Assembly: GCA_000231825.2 (NCBI GenBank)
Contig: JH720311.1
Location: 694,981-758,980, forward strand
Reading direction: 5' to 3'
DNA from: Tetrahymena elliotti 4EA
Taxonomy: Eukaryota > Ciliophora > Oligohymenophorea > Hymenostomatida > Tetrahymenidae
Length of the DNA stretch: 64,000 bases
Positions within the stretch are counted from its first letter, which is position 1; every line of letters begins with the position of its first letter. The notes under the pieces were generated by a model. That model worked only from the letters and a program-made list of their open reading frames with translations, searched no databases and had not been told where the DNA came from. The position numbers and the translations under genes are program-made. Below, piece by piece: positions 1-12,285 of this stretch.

Positions 1-3000
1 AAATTTTATTATTTTTTTTATATTTGTTTCTATTTAATTAAATATTATTAAAATTTGTTTTGTTATTTACCTATATTTATACTATGAACCTATTACTTAA
101 AATTTACTTGATAAAAAATCTTTAAAACTAAAATTTTAGAAAAACAGAGGGGTGCTCTTTTTTATTTTGTTAGAGATAAGAGATAGAGTGTTATATAAAT
201 AGAAAAGCGTTTAAATTAAATATAGAAAAGCATATCCAATTAAAATAGATGACAATTAATTACAGTTATGATCTCTATCATTAATTTTCAATTGTATTTT
301 AATTAACAATTTATTTACCTGAAATTTAAATAATCTGTCAGAATACATAAGATGAAAAAAAGGCTGAAGGAACAATTAATTAATTCATACAAAGTGGATT
401 AAAATAGAGTCTAAAATAAAAAGAGAAAATACCTAATTTCTTTCATATTTTCTTTTTCTTTTTTTTATGAGAAAACATAAAAGTTGAATAAAAGTGAATA
501 TTTTTTCTTTGATAATAGAATTATTTGTCTCCAGCATTTTATTGTTTTTATTTGTTAGTATTTTCTTTTAAATTATCTTTCATGTATTGATATAAATCCC
601 GAAAGCAAAATTAAAAGCTCCCTGTGAAAACATATCTGAATTAGAAAAATTAATTAGAAGAAAATGTATGAATTTATTTTAATCAATCCCGTATACAAAA
701 ACTCAAAGCAAAAGCACAAATCTTATTTTAATATTGGATTCGGGAAGGGATAATAAAATAAACCCGATTAGTAAAATATTTTACCTAATTTTGAATTCAT
801 CATGCCAATATGTAAAAAGAAGGATTTTGAAATTAAAAGTCTTTTCCCATTTAAAATCAAATTCAGTTAGTAAAAATACTGTATTATGTTTGTTGTAACA
901 AAATATTAAACAAAAAGGTGATTAAAGAAAATTTAAAAGAATACTAGAATTTATAAGGGGTATTTAACCTAAAAATAAAAATGCGTGTTAATTCGAGATA
1001 AAAGACATTAAGTTTCTATTCTAAATTGTGGTTTATTTAATTCAGGTTGAGAGTTATCTGGTTAAGATTACTATTTTTATGTATAAATCAATAAAATCGA
1101 ATTTTTAGATAAAATAGAGACTTTAAGTTTTAATGAAGAAATTCAAATTTTGTTAATTAATTTTTAAATAATTCAGGTTAAAAATAACTCTTGAAATTTT
1201 CCATGTCTTTTACATTCTAAAGTAAATCAAATTAAAAAAATCAAGCCTTATGTTTATATTTACACACTTTAAACACCAAAATTCTTTTCTTTACTAAATA
1301 AATAATTTCTTTCATCTAGGTTAAAACATTTTTCATTTAAATTTTTATTCAGGAATAAATGCTTTACTAATTCTTTTTAGATTGCGTTACGGAAAATAAG
1401 GGAAATTTATTTTTAAATTGTTCCCATTGAAAATCTAATTTAATTTGTAAAAGCGCCATAAAAATGACACTGTAACTAAACATAAAACAAAAGCGTGAAG
1501 AAAAAAATTTTTAAAAGAAAATTAGAATTCTTTGTCAGGGTTTTTAACTTAAAAATACATAAAAATGCATATTAATCCAAGAAGTGTTGTAAAATTAAGT
1601 ATCATTAAATTAATTTTGTTTTTTAAAAATTAAGGTTGAAAGTCATCCGGTTGATATGAAAATGTTTAAATAGAATAAAATCGAATTTTTAGTTAAAACA
1701 GATACTCTGTAAATGAGTGAATTCATTTTTTTTAAATTTTTATTCTAAAAAATTAATGTTAAAAAACATTTAGGATTAACTGCGTTAGTCATAAATCTAA
1801 TTAATACAAATTGAATTTTACGTTAATATTTTAAGTTAAGTATAGAAAAATAAATACTTTCTTTCTCAAATGTAATGATCTACTTTAAACATTTTTCATG
1901 AGAATTATTTTAATTGATAAGAAGTATAGATTTTTCATATAGAAATAAAGGAAATATATTTTTAAACTGAAAATATTTTTTCATTTTTGTTTGTAAAAGT
2001 ACCATATGAATGTCACTTGTAAAAATTTTAAAATAAAATTAGGGTATTTTTTAGGTTTACCCATATAAAAATATGTATCAATTGAGTAGAAAAAATTCAG
2101 TTGCTTTTAAATATTTTGTTTTTCGAAAATTAAGGTCAAAAGTTATATGTTAACTTATAAATATTAACGCTTATTCATTTTTAATGAAACACGAATCAAT
2201 CAATATTGTATTTTTCGATAAAATAGATAATCAATCAATATTCTGTAAATGAAAAATTTCAATTTGTTTATTTAATTTTTTATTTTTCTAATAAAAATTC
2301 AGGTGAAGAACCATTTCGGGATATTTTTTCATGTTTTTTTAATTTTTCAAGTAAATCAAGCTAATATAAATGGAGTCTAATGTTAATATTTTAATATAAA
2401 AAAAGAAATACATTTCCTTAACTAACTATTTTTATTTAATCTTAACTAAAACATTTTTTAGAAAAATTTTTAAGTAAAATATTTTTCAACTAATTTTAAA
2501 AAGATCTTATTAAATATGTAAAAAAGAGGGAAATATACATTTAAACGGAGTATATGTTTGTTTTTAAAATAAAATTTTATTTGTAAAAGTGCTACATAAA
2601 TGGCGCTTGCAACTATGTTAAAGCAAAAGCTTAAGTAAAGAAAATTTAAAAAGAAAATTTGAATTTTTTAGTGATTATTAAGTTAAAAATGTGCTACAAT
2701 TGAAGAGATGTAGAAAAAAATTTACTTCATGTATTAATTTATTTATATTTAAAAATTAAGGTCTAAAGTTAATCCGGTAAACATTATAATTTTTATGCTT
2801 ATTCAAGATAGATGCTCTATAATTTGTAAATGAAGAAATTAAAATTTGTTTATTAAATTTCTCATTCTAAAAAATTCAGGTTAAAAATAATTCCGGGAAA
2901 TTTTTTCATCTTTTTAACTTCTGAAGTCAATCAAATTAAAATAAATGGAGTTTTAAAATATTTCGAATTCATTTTCTTTTAAAAAAGAAGATATTAGTTT

Positions 3001-4130
3001 TTTAGCTAATTAATTTTAGGTTTAAACATTACATATTAGAACTTATATTAGTCTTCTTTTAAAAAATTAAAAAAAATATTCATATTTGCTTAAAAGAAGC
3101 AAGTACCATAAAAGATTCTCTGTAATAGATTTAGATTCAACTCATTAATTAATATTAAAAATTTAGGTAAAACATTTCAGTGGCTTTGTTTGATTAATTT
3201 TCAATAAAATTTATTATCAGCTAGTTAGTCACTGAAACTTATTTGATACAAAGAACGAATTCCAGTTTTTACATAAAAAGGATGACAAAATAATAAAAAT
3301 AAAAAATTTAATTTTATTGATTGTTAATATTCTTACCTTTTGATTTTTTAATATTTTTCTACTTATTCATTTTGAAAGAAATTTAAATCTAAAAAGTTGA
3401 ATTTTTAGATAAAATAAATGCTCTGTAAATTGTAAGCAAAGACATTTAATTTATTTATCTAAATTTTTATTCTAAAAATTCAGGTTAAAAAAATTTCGGG
3501 AGATTTTATCTTCTTTTTTTCCTTCTTAAGTAAATAAAATTTATGTAAATTTTAAGATATCATTCTCTTTCTGTAAAAAGAAGATATTAGATTTTTTCAC
3601 TAATTAGTTTTAGGTTAAAACATTCTACATCGGAGTTTTTATTTAGATGAAGCCATATGAAAGAGTTTTGATACTTAAAAAGAAGATTCAAAACATTAAT
3701 TAATTGATTATAATAAAGGTTAAAACATTCAAAGGCTCGGCTCTATTTAATTGTTAATGAAATTAATAAAAAATATTAAGTTTGTATTTGAAATTTTATC
3801 ATACTAAATATACTAAATGACCAATTAATTCTAGTTTTTCCATAAAAAGTATATGCTTCAAATAAAATAAAAAAGGAAATAAGATACTTAATATTCACAA
3901 CTTTGATTTTTTAATATTTAAAAATGAAGGATAAAATATATTTAAAACAAATAAACCCAGGGTTATTTCTACCACATACCCTTATTAAAAAATCTTTATT
4001 TCTGAAATAATAATCCTTATTTTTTTAAAATAAAAATTTTAAAAATTAAAAAAAAAGATTCTAAAGTCAATCATACCCACCCAGAACTAAAAATTTTAGT
4101 TCTAAATTAGCAAAGGGATACTGTACAAAA
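1..4130 (-). repeat. Antigen-gene upstream block, copy A
   Basis: Non-coding AT-rich block homologous to the sequence just upstream of both antigen start codons (12286 onward and 20211 onward). The first ~100 bases match copy B at roughly 90%, including the stretch ending tatttatactatgaac. Homology continues through shared blocks near 330-430, 870-1000, 1450-1600, 2580-2900 and 3100-3200. The end (about 3960-4130, 'ctaccacataccc') matches 16960-17100. In copies B and C the antigen ATG lies 20-40 bases left of the point that aligns with base 1 here, so an antigen gene should start just outside the window. No gene was recognised inside. Confidence 0.75.
186..204 (-). promoter_or_regulatory. Conserved TATA-like element, copy A
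   Basis: The motif agagtgttatataaat is conserved at the same place in all three upstream blocks (here, ~12491-12505 and ~20393-20410). In the two complete copies it lies about 190-215 bp before the antigen ATG. It is a candidate core promoter; its function is inferred from conservation and position only. Confidence 0.3.
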
Positions 4131-7100
4131 ATTAGAACATAAATGGAAAGATGAATTAAACAATTATGGCTATTTTGATGATTAATTCTATGCCAAAGGA
4201 GAATTAGCCAGCTCAAGTAAACCAATATTTTAAATATATACAATAAATAATGATTAGTAAATCCCTTAAAATAAAATAAATTTATTAAAAGAAGGAGCTC
4301 ATAGTTTTCATGGAACATAATTCGAGAATCCTCTTTTTTAAACCACAACGTTGTTTTTAATATCTCAGAAGATTCCAAGAGGAAAATTTTATTAATCTCT
4401 GTAATCATAAAATATTTTATTTATTTTTAAATAGACGGTTTTTAATTAAAATTCATTAAAGTAATTAGAAAAAATAATAATATGGTTATGAATTAAACAA
4501 AAATTAATAAAATATTTAATTTTTAAATTCCTATTTAGCTAGAAATACAAAATATTTTATGCAAAATTATTTTAAATTAAAAATCACAAGTAAACAAATA
4601 CATTTTAAAATTTTACAAATTTATTTTGGTTTTCAATAAAACAATACTAACCCTTTTAGATTTATATCCATGATGTAGAAATATGATAAGAATTTAAAAA
4701 TTCTGGATTGGCCATATATTATTATGCAAATAGAAATTAATGGGTAACAGTTGAAGAATTTGATTTTAGTCTTTCCATTAAAAATTATTTTTAAATAAGT
4801 TTAGTGATTATTAGTTAATACTTTGATTCATATTATTATTAAATTAATGTTTAGATACCTATTTTATAAACCAGATTTCTAATTAAAAATATCTTAAGAC
4901 ACCTATTTTAACAATTGCATGTTAAATATTAAATTTTAGGCAAAATACTCTCTCCTTTTGAATACTTCTAAATGGTTCTCACATATTTTACACTTTTTTT
5001 GAAAAATGTAAATTTGAATCTTTAAAAATAATAGCTAATTCACTCACTATCAAAAAGATATTTCTTTAGCAGAGCTTTATTTAATGTTATTTTGTTTTTC
5101 TAAATATTTTAGCATCTTTTTAAATTAATTGCATTATTAGCTACAATTTTATTCATAATAATGGCTTTCTTAGTATTAATAATGTTCTTTAAAATTATGA
5201 AAAAATAAATGATTTAAGTCTAATTTGTGTTATTTCTTCTAATTTATTTAAAAGTTTAAAAATTGAAATCATTTTTATTTTAGAAACTTTAAATTTTCTA
5301 CAAATATTAAAGTGGAGATTTCAAGAATCATTATAGAAAATCTTTAAAAATATATTTAGAGGAGTTAATTTAGAAATTAAAATCAATCTTAAAAAGATAA
5401 AGGCTTAACAAATTTAAATTTAATAATAGGAGTTCGGCTACGAAATTTTTAAAATAAGCACATTATTACTCTAATATGAATTTAATAAGTATTTATTGTT
5501 TAACAATTTCAAAAATTATACCTAAAAGTAATAGCGAACATTTTGGATTATATTTAGATAAACAATAGTTTAAACTTATAATTTGATACATAAAATTTAT
5601 TTAATTTTACTTTCAATTAAACTATTTTATGCAAAAAATCATTTTATTTTTATATGAAAAAAAATAAATAATTAACTAGCCATAAATAAAAATTAGAAAA
5701 ATTCATTCTATTATACACAAATTATTTTTAAGGTATGCAGCATTTCATTCAATACAAACATATTATTCATAGTAAAAACAATATTATAATTTTATTTATT
5801 TTTTACAACTAAAACACATTAAAAAAAGAACAATTTACTCTACTAAAACTTCAAATCAGTGTTATTAAAAATTAAAAGAGTTTTTTTCTTTAAAATTTTA
5901 ATATGAAATTAGCTCTTTCTTAGATATTAAATTGTTAAAATCATAGGGAAAACTATGTATTCAAGAAAAATATCTAATAGGTATTATTTTTTTCAAATTA
6001 TTATTTAAAAATGCCTCTATATTTTGTTAACTTCAATCCAATCATTGAATATTATCATATAGAATGCTTTATTCTATGATAAGTTTTTCATAGAACACAA
6101 AAAACATTTTTGAAGAGAATCTAACTGAAATTAGCAACTAAACCAAAATTAAATAAAAATTAGCCATAAGTCTTCAAATTATATTTAAATTTTAATGAAA
6201 CAGACTTTTCTCAATTATCTTTTTTGAAGTTAACCAAATTAAAAAAATATATATATAAATATAACTGAACCCTAAGGTTCTGCTATTAATATGTAGCTGG
6301 ATAACGATATAAATAACAAAAATATATGAAAGATTCTCTATTAGAATAAAATAGAGCAAAATTCCCCCTCCCCCCCCTCTCAAATAAAAAAATTTCCTTC
6401 TAATATGAAAAGCTTTTTACAAATACTATATTAAAACTAAATAATAATTATTGGTATAAAGAATGGTGTTGCACAAAGAAGATTATAAAAATAAAAAAAT
6501 AATATACCCAAAACCTAAATTGGCTTAGCTTCTAAACAAATGGAGATATTTAACTTATGAGTTTATCAAAAAAAAAACTAATCTAATAAGTTTAAAAAGT
6601 TGCAAAATAAAAGTTGATTTCAACTTTTCTTATGATAATCTAATTAAAGTAAAAACTATGAAAATAGTAAAAGAAGTAGCACAATGACACAAAAAAACAA
6701 ATTAATGGACAGAAAATCAAGCTTTGGCTGAAAGTGAATATATATATTCTTATAAATTCTTATGAATTACATTAAAAAAATGTTCTTATTATTTGTAAGT
6801 TAAAGCTTAAATGATAATCTAATACACTAATTGCAGCATTTTAAATTAACAAAAGAATAGAGTTTTCTCTCTGCATTTTCTAATTCAAACATGATAATCC
6901 TAACTTCAGCAAATTTTCAAAAGCTTGGTCCTTAAATTAATGTATAAATAAAATTTTTATTATAGACAAAAGGATGAATGATTCATTAATTAATTTTCTT
7001 TAATATAAAGAAGAATGATATTCCATGAATTATTCTTAAAGCTTAAATTAGGTTTAGAGAGAAAATCAACTTTACTTTTTACATAAAAACTTCTAGTTTT

Positions 7101-7360
7101 AAAAAAATATTTTCATTTCTATATTTGCAAATAACTCCTTTTTTACTTTTCTAGAGAAATTTAATTCAAACAGACTAATTACATTTAAAATTAATAAAAA
7201 ATAAACTTATTTATGAGTAAAAAATAATCAGAAAATTAATATCCAATAATAGATTTTGGATGTTTGGCTCATTGCAATAAAGAGAATCTAATTTATTATT
7301 ATTCATTCATCTTCTTCAAAAAAATAAATAATTTATTTTTCATTTAAATTTTTAGATAAG
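4131..7360. other. AT-rich region without a recognisable gene
   Basis: Long A/T runs with frequent TGA in the frames read. Two local oddities: an inverted repeat near 6052-6082 (ttatcatatagaat against attctatgataa), and a C-rich tract at 6364-6381 that stands out in ~80% AT DNA. Short open frames exist but lack the composition of the neighbouring genes. Confidence 0.5.
6364..6381. other. C-rich tract
   Basis: ccccctcccccccctctc, the strongest GC run in the non-coding part of the window. The opposite strand is nearly pure G and could stack into a G-quadruplex-like form. No gene or repeat family could be linked to it. Confidence 0.6.
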
Positions 7361-7569
7361 TCAATTAGCTATTTTGATTTTTAATAAAGTATTACACAAA
7401 AAAATGGATCGATAAAAAGTAAATATTTTTTCAGCTTGTTCAATAATAAAAATAAAAGTGATAGCGATGATTATACTTAAGCATAAAAAAAATAATAATA
7501 AATATTTTATGAAAAATAATAATTAATAGTAGAAAATGAAAAGAAGTGAAACAAAATAATAGCCAAGAA

Positions 7570-8193
7570 ATGATTGATTAAGATATTGATAACAAGATAT
7601 TTAGTAAAAATTTAGGTGATGAAAATAAAGAAGATTCTTACATACTTAAAACAAATAATCTCACAAAAAACATTCTCAAATAGTATTACAAGTTTCTAAC
7701 AAACAAGCAGAACATTTAACTAGTTTCTGAGTTTGTAATTGAAAAACCGGCTCCATATTCTGTTAAACTTATCAAAAAATACTTTGATAGAGTTAATTAT
7801 AACAATTTTTCACTTGTAAAAATAATAAAGCATCCTAATTATGGAAAGGGTTTTGAATATTTCTTAACATTTGAAGCGATTAGTGATTTGCTTAAAAGTA
7901 AAGTGAAGAATATATAGGAACATATAGATTATATATTTTACCTTAAAGAATGCTGTGCTGATTAAGAATAGATTAATGAAATAAACTTTTATAAAAAAAG
8001 TAAATTTCTATTAAACTGAACATTATTTGTAATTTGTAGCTTATGATTATTCTGGAAACATTCAAAATAAAAAATTAAATCATTTTTATATATGTGTAAA
8101 TTTATTTACTACTTTAACATAAATAATATTATCTTTGCTTTATAAGTTGTTAAATTATCATTTTAGAATAATGTTGAGCAGCATCTCAGATGA
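7570..8193 (+). CDS. Hypothetical protein, possibly frameshifted or 5'-incomplete
   Basis: Under the ciliate code an open frame runs from the ATG at 7570, which follows an in-frame TGA at ~7537, with coding-like composition (segments such as VSEFVIEKPAPYSVKLIKKY and LLKSKVKNIQEHIDYIFYL). Unspliced it ends at TGA 8017-8019 (149 residues). Two plausible short introns (8000-8039 and 8096-8166, both GT...AG) would carry it to TGA 8191-8193 with residues ending NNVEQHLR. Upstream, 7360-7543 is also coding-like in another frame (contains SDSDDYTQAQKKQQQ) and is probably part of the same gene, offset by a frameshift or an intron I could not place. No family recognised. It stands alone between antigen genes in the opposite orientation. 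Confidence 0.5.
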
Positions 8194-10680
8194 AATTAAG
8201 AATAAGAGGAATCTTGAAATATAAATTTGTTTAATTTAAATGTCGATTTAAAACACTTAAATAATTTTACTTTTTCTAAATATAAATTAAATCAAGCAGA
8301 AATATAGTTTCTATTACTTCTAAAAAATGAGTTTTTATTATTTCTAGATTATCTGCAGATAAACTAGTCTTTTGTCTTTAAACCTTAACTGATGCGATTT
8401 TATGTCTTAATCTATGTCAGGTAGTTTGTCTAATTATTTTATCTGATGTATTTTTTTTTAATTAAATTTGTTTATATGATCAAATGACTTTTCCCTGATT
8501 ACAATCTAATAATAGAATGAGTAAACTTTGTAAGCTAAATTTCTATTTAATCTAAAAGTGGCTATTTCAATATTTGAATTTCTGTGCAAATTATTTTTTT
8601 ATATCCAAATCATAAATAGAAAATATATTATTTTAATTTAATAAAATTAATTCTGTTTATTGCTAAAAAAATATGACAATAAACATTTTAATCATCTAAT
8701 ATAAAAAGTATATTTATTTAGAATATGAAAGAAAAAGTCCTATTTTTAAATAAAATAATTAAATTCAAATCAGTTAACTTCCTGATTGCATTAATATTAA
8801 AATAGAATTTAGTTTCAAAAATTTAGTAATAATTAACTTTTTTTAAATTAAAAGATAACATTAAGCAATAAAGCATCTAATTTTTATCAAATTAATTTTT
8901 ACATAATGATTATTATTTTAAATTTCTCATTTTACTGACAAAAAAGAATAAATTGTTTCCAAATTTTATTTTAATAATTTTGAAGATAAAATTCTTCAAT
9001 AAAATATGATATATATATATTTACTCCAAAAACTCTTAGTAAAATGAATGGTATATGTAATATCAAATATTTAGTCAAAATATCATCTCTTTTCTTATTT
9101 TTTTAATCAATAAGTTAAAATCTTCATCTATTTTTGATACATTTATCATACAATAATATGAAATATACTTAATAACAAAAAGTTATCTTAAAATTCCTTC
9201 TAAATTATTAGATTGTTCTAGATTAAATTAATTTTTGATTTCTTTTATCTAAGTCATACATATCAAAAGAAATGGAAAAAATATGAGGAAAATTAAGATA
9301 AAATTTAATTAATCCTAATTATTTAAGCACATTTCTATTCTAAAATTTTAAATAGAAATTGTTACATCTTTTTTTTATTATAATTTAAATGTTACAATTT
9401 ACATTATGTTGAATCAAAATTCAGTGAATTAATTCTTGTCTATCAAAATTTTAATTTTAGGTGGATGTTTTTGAGTAAAGATTAATTAGCAGATTAAATC
9501 ACAATTGACCTAATTTATTTCTCCTTATTTTCTATCTAAAGAAAAACATCACCTGAATCAAAAACCCAAATTTTGTATCACTAAATAACTTATTTTTTTT
9601 AAATTAAATTTTCGAAATGATTATGCTTCAGATCGAGACAATAAATAGTTTTTGTTATCAGACATCAACATTTATTTACTTAGTTTATCACTAAAATAAG
9701 TCAAGGAAGTTAATAGAAGGCATGTTTATTTGAAAATAAATAATGGCAATAAAACATTTTATAAATTAACAATTGAGGCTTTCAGATAAAAATATGAATA
9801 ACAATTATAGAAAATATTAACAATTTTTTCATATTTCATGATTTCTTTGTAAAAATTCAATATTTAATTTATAAATATGTGCTTTGATGATTTTTTGTTT
9901 GCAGTTTATTAAATGTGTATTGAAATCAGATTTGTTTTTGTACTTTTTGATTTAAAAAATTGATTAGATTTTGTTGGAAAGACACCTAATTAAGATCATT
10001 CCTAGATCTTATTAAATGAACCAAATATACTTTACAAATACAAAACCATCTTAATGCCTATAAAATTAAATACTAAATCTAGGCCCATATTTCTATTTTT
10101 AAAGTAATTAAATTGAGTATTTTTTGCTTGATGATTTTATTAAATTAAATTCTCATTTAAATTAAATAGTTAGTTAGTTATTTCAAAAATTGAATCCTAA
10201 ATAGGTATTTATTCAAAATTATATTCTTTTGAATTAGCTTTATTTGTTTAAATAATTATTTAGATTTTTGCAAAGTACACAAATTTAAAGGAAAAAAGAA
10301 AAATAAAATGATAGCATATCATTAAATTGCTTAAGCTTAATTAATTTACATTTGTCATTATTTTTTCGAAGAATTATCTTGATATTTACAATTTTAGAGT
10401 TTAAATACCTCAATTCTATTACTATTTTACTAAAGGACTCAATTTGTTTATTTGTTTTTTTATCTTTGTATTAATGAAACAAACTAAATTATGGATGAAG
10501 AGAGGAATCGATATTCATATTTATTTGTAATTTTTCAGTTCAAAATGTAATAAAAAAGGACCAATAAAAAATTTAGTATATTTTTGGTTCTGAGAATCCT
10601 GAATTTTCACCAAATTAGATCTACTTATTTATTTTTTGTTAATTAAGAAATATTGTTACAACAATAAACATTTAAATTTT
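8194..10680. other. AT-rich region without a recognisable gene
   Basis: About 2.5 kb of low-complexity AT-rich DNA. I saw no convincing exon, RNA gene or repeat in it. Confidence 0.5.
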
Positions 10681-10893
10681 AATGCTATTTATTATTCTTA
10701 GTAAGATCAATCAAATAGAATGAAAATAAAATAAAAGCTAAAACAATATTATGTGTAAATATTTATCAAATAAACCACTTCAAATCTTTAATAGAATACA
10801 TAAAACATATTTAAATACTAACAGACAAAAATTAGTTTAATATTTATTATTATTTGTTTTTAGTTAAATTTTGTATTTTTAAATCAATTGACC
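10681..10893 (-). repeat. Shared 3' flank of antigen genes, copy 1
   Basis: The 3' flank of the first antigen gene matches 17990-18179 behind the second gene. Both contain the strings ctaacagacaaaaatta and gtatttttaaatca and run into the same gene end. The duplication unit therefore includes about 200 bp downstream of the stop codon, which probably holds the 3' UTR and poly(A) signals. Confidence 0.7.
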
Positions 10894-12285
10894 TCAAAAA
10901 ATGATCAATATACTGAAAAGCAAAGATATTAAAGGAATTAAAATTTATGAAGAAGTAGTATTGTCCCCTGTACAAACATTTGTTATTGATCCAGCAGGTG
11001 CAGTTTATCCAGATGGGCATGCAGTACATCCACTAGTTGCTGTTGTACTTACAGTGCCATAATAATTAGCTTTGCATTAGCAAACTGGACTAGCATCGCT
11101 GCTGTATTGAGCATTAGGATCATTACAACTACAAGCAGGTGCAGTGGATGAGTTATTATTTGTGGCGTTGCTAGAATCTAAGCATGATGTACAAACTGCT
11201 ATTGTATTGGATGAAGTTGCCTACGTAGTGTAAGTTGATTAACTAGGGCACTAAGTGCAACTTGCAGCAGCGTTACCAACACCATAGTATCCGGGCTTAC
11301 AGAAACAAGATGGGGGGTTAGCTCCATTATTATTAGCATTGGAGTCTAAACATAAAGTACAAGCAGTTATGTCATTAGTAGAGGTAGCTTAAGTAGTATA
11401 AGTAGTACCACTTGGGCATTAGTTACAACTACTAGCAACATTACCAGATCCATAATATCCAGGTTTACAGAAACAAGATGGGGGGTTTTAGCTATTGTTA
11501 TTGGCATTAGTGTCAAGACAGGAAGTACAAGCTGTAACATCGTNNNNNNNNNNNNNNNNNNNNNNNNNNNNNNNNNNNNNNNNNNNNNNNNNNNNNNNNN
11601 NNNNNNNNNNNNNNNNNNNNNNNNNNNNNNNNNNNNNNNNNNNNNNNNNNNNNNNNNNNNNNNNNNNNNNNNNNNNNNNNNNNNNNNNNNNNNNNNNNNN
11701 NNNNNNNNNNNNNNNNNNNNNNNNNNNNNNNNNNNNNNNNNNNNNNNNNNNNNNNNNNNNNNNNNNNNNNNNNNNNNNNNNNNNNNNNNNNNNNNNNNNN
11801 NNNNNNNNNNNNNNNNNNNNNNNNNNNNNNNNNNNNNNNNNNNNNNNNNNNNNNCAAGATGGGGGGTTTTAGCTATTGTTATTGGCATTAGTGTCAAGAC
11901 AGGAAGTACAAGCAGTTACATCGTTACTTCCAGTAGCCTAAGTAGTATAAGTAGTACCGCTTGGGCATTGAGTACAACTGCTAGCAGAACTACCAGATCC
12001 ATAATATCCTGGTTTACAGTAACAAGAGGGTGGGTTTTAGTTATTATTATTAGCATTAGAGTCAAGACATGTAGAGCATGAAGTTACATCAGTAATCTAA
12101 GATGCATCTACTGAATTAGTACCATTAGGACACTGAGCACAAGAAGTTGTATTGTCATTGTCTGAAGAATTACCATAATATCCTGCCTTACAGAAGCAAC
12201 TAGTACCTTGAGCATTTGCATCATTACAAGCATTTACACATACAGAGAGAGTAAGAATAGCAAAAGCTAAATATAATTATTTCAT
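10894..12285 (-). CDS. Cys-repeat GPI-type surface antigen (immobilization-antigen-like), interrupted by gap
   Basis: Start ATG 12285-12283, TGA 10896-10894; 463 codons including the gap, all in one frame without introns. The N-terminus MKQLYLAFAILTLSVCVNAC is a signal peptide. Repeats of ~57 residues follow, with the pattern C-x-C-KPGYYGSG ... CPSGTTYTTQAT ... C-x-x-CLDSNANNN...NPPSC. The C-terminus is hydrophobic (QILIPLISLLFSILIIF) after a Ser/Thr/Asp-rich stretch, as expected for a GPI anchor signal. This fits ciliate surface (i-)antigens displayed on the cell and ciliary membrane. The 311 N at 11544-11854 fall inside the repeats, so repeat number is unknown. The paralog at 18180-20210 shares both ends almost exactly. 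The exact family member cannot be told from sequence alone. Confidence 0.88.
11280..12070 (-). repeat. Tandem ~171-bp coding repeats in antigen gene 1
   Basis: In-frame units of about 171 bp (57 codons) recognisable by cagaaacaagatgggg near 11298 and 11469, by caagatggggggttttag at 11855, and by a variant at ~12020. Around the gap, two matching unit ends are 381 bp apart, which is not a whole number of 171-bp units. Confidence 0.8.
11544..11854. other. Assembly gap (311 N)
   Basis: Run of N within the repeat array of the first antigen gene. The reading frame is the same on both sides, so the given length is compatible with an intact gene, but the number of repeats inside is not established. 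Confidence 0.99.

Noticed and set aside
4067..4408. 113-codon open frame on the minus strand (starts MITEINKIFLL)
   Set aside because: It has AT-driven residue bias (Leu/Ile/Phe/Tyr), lies in the end of upstream block A, and its homolog at ~16960-17400 is not preserved as an open frame.
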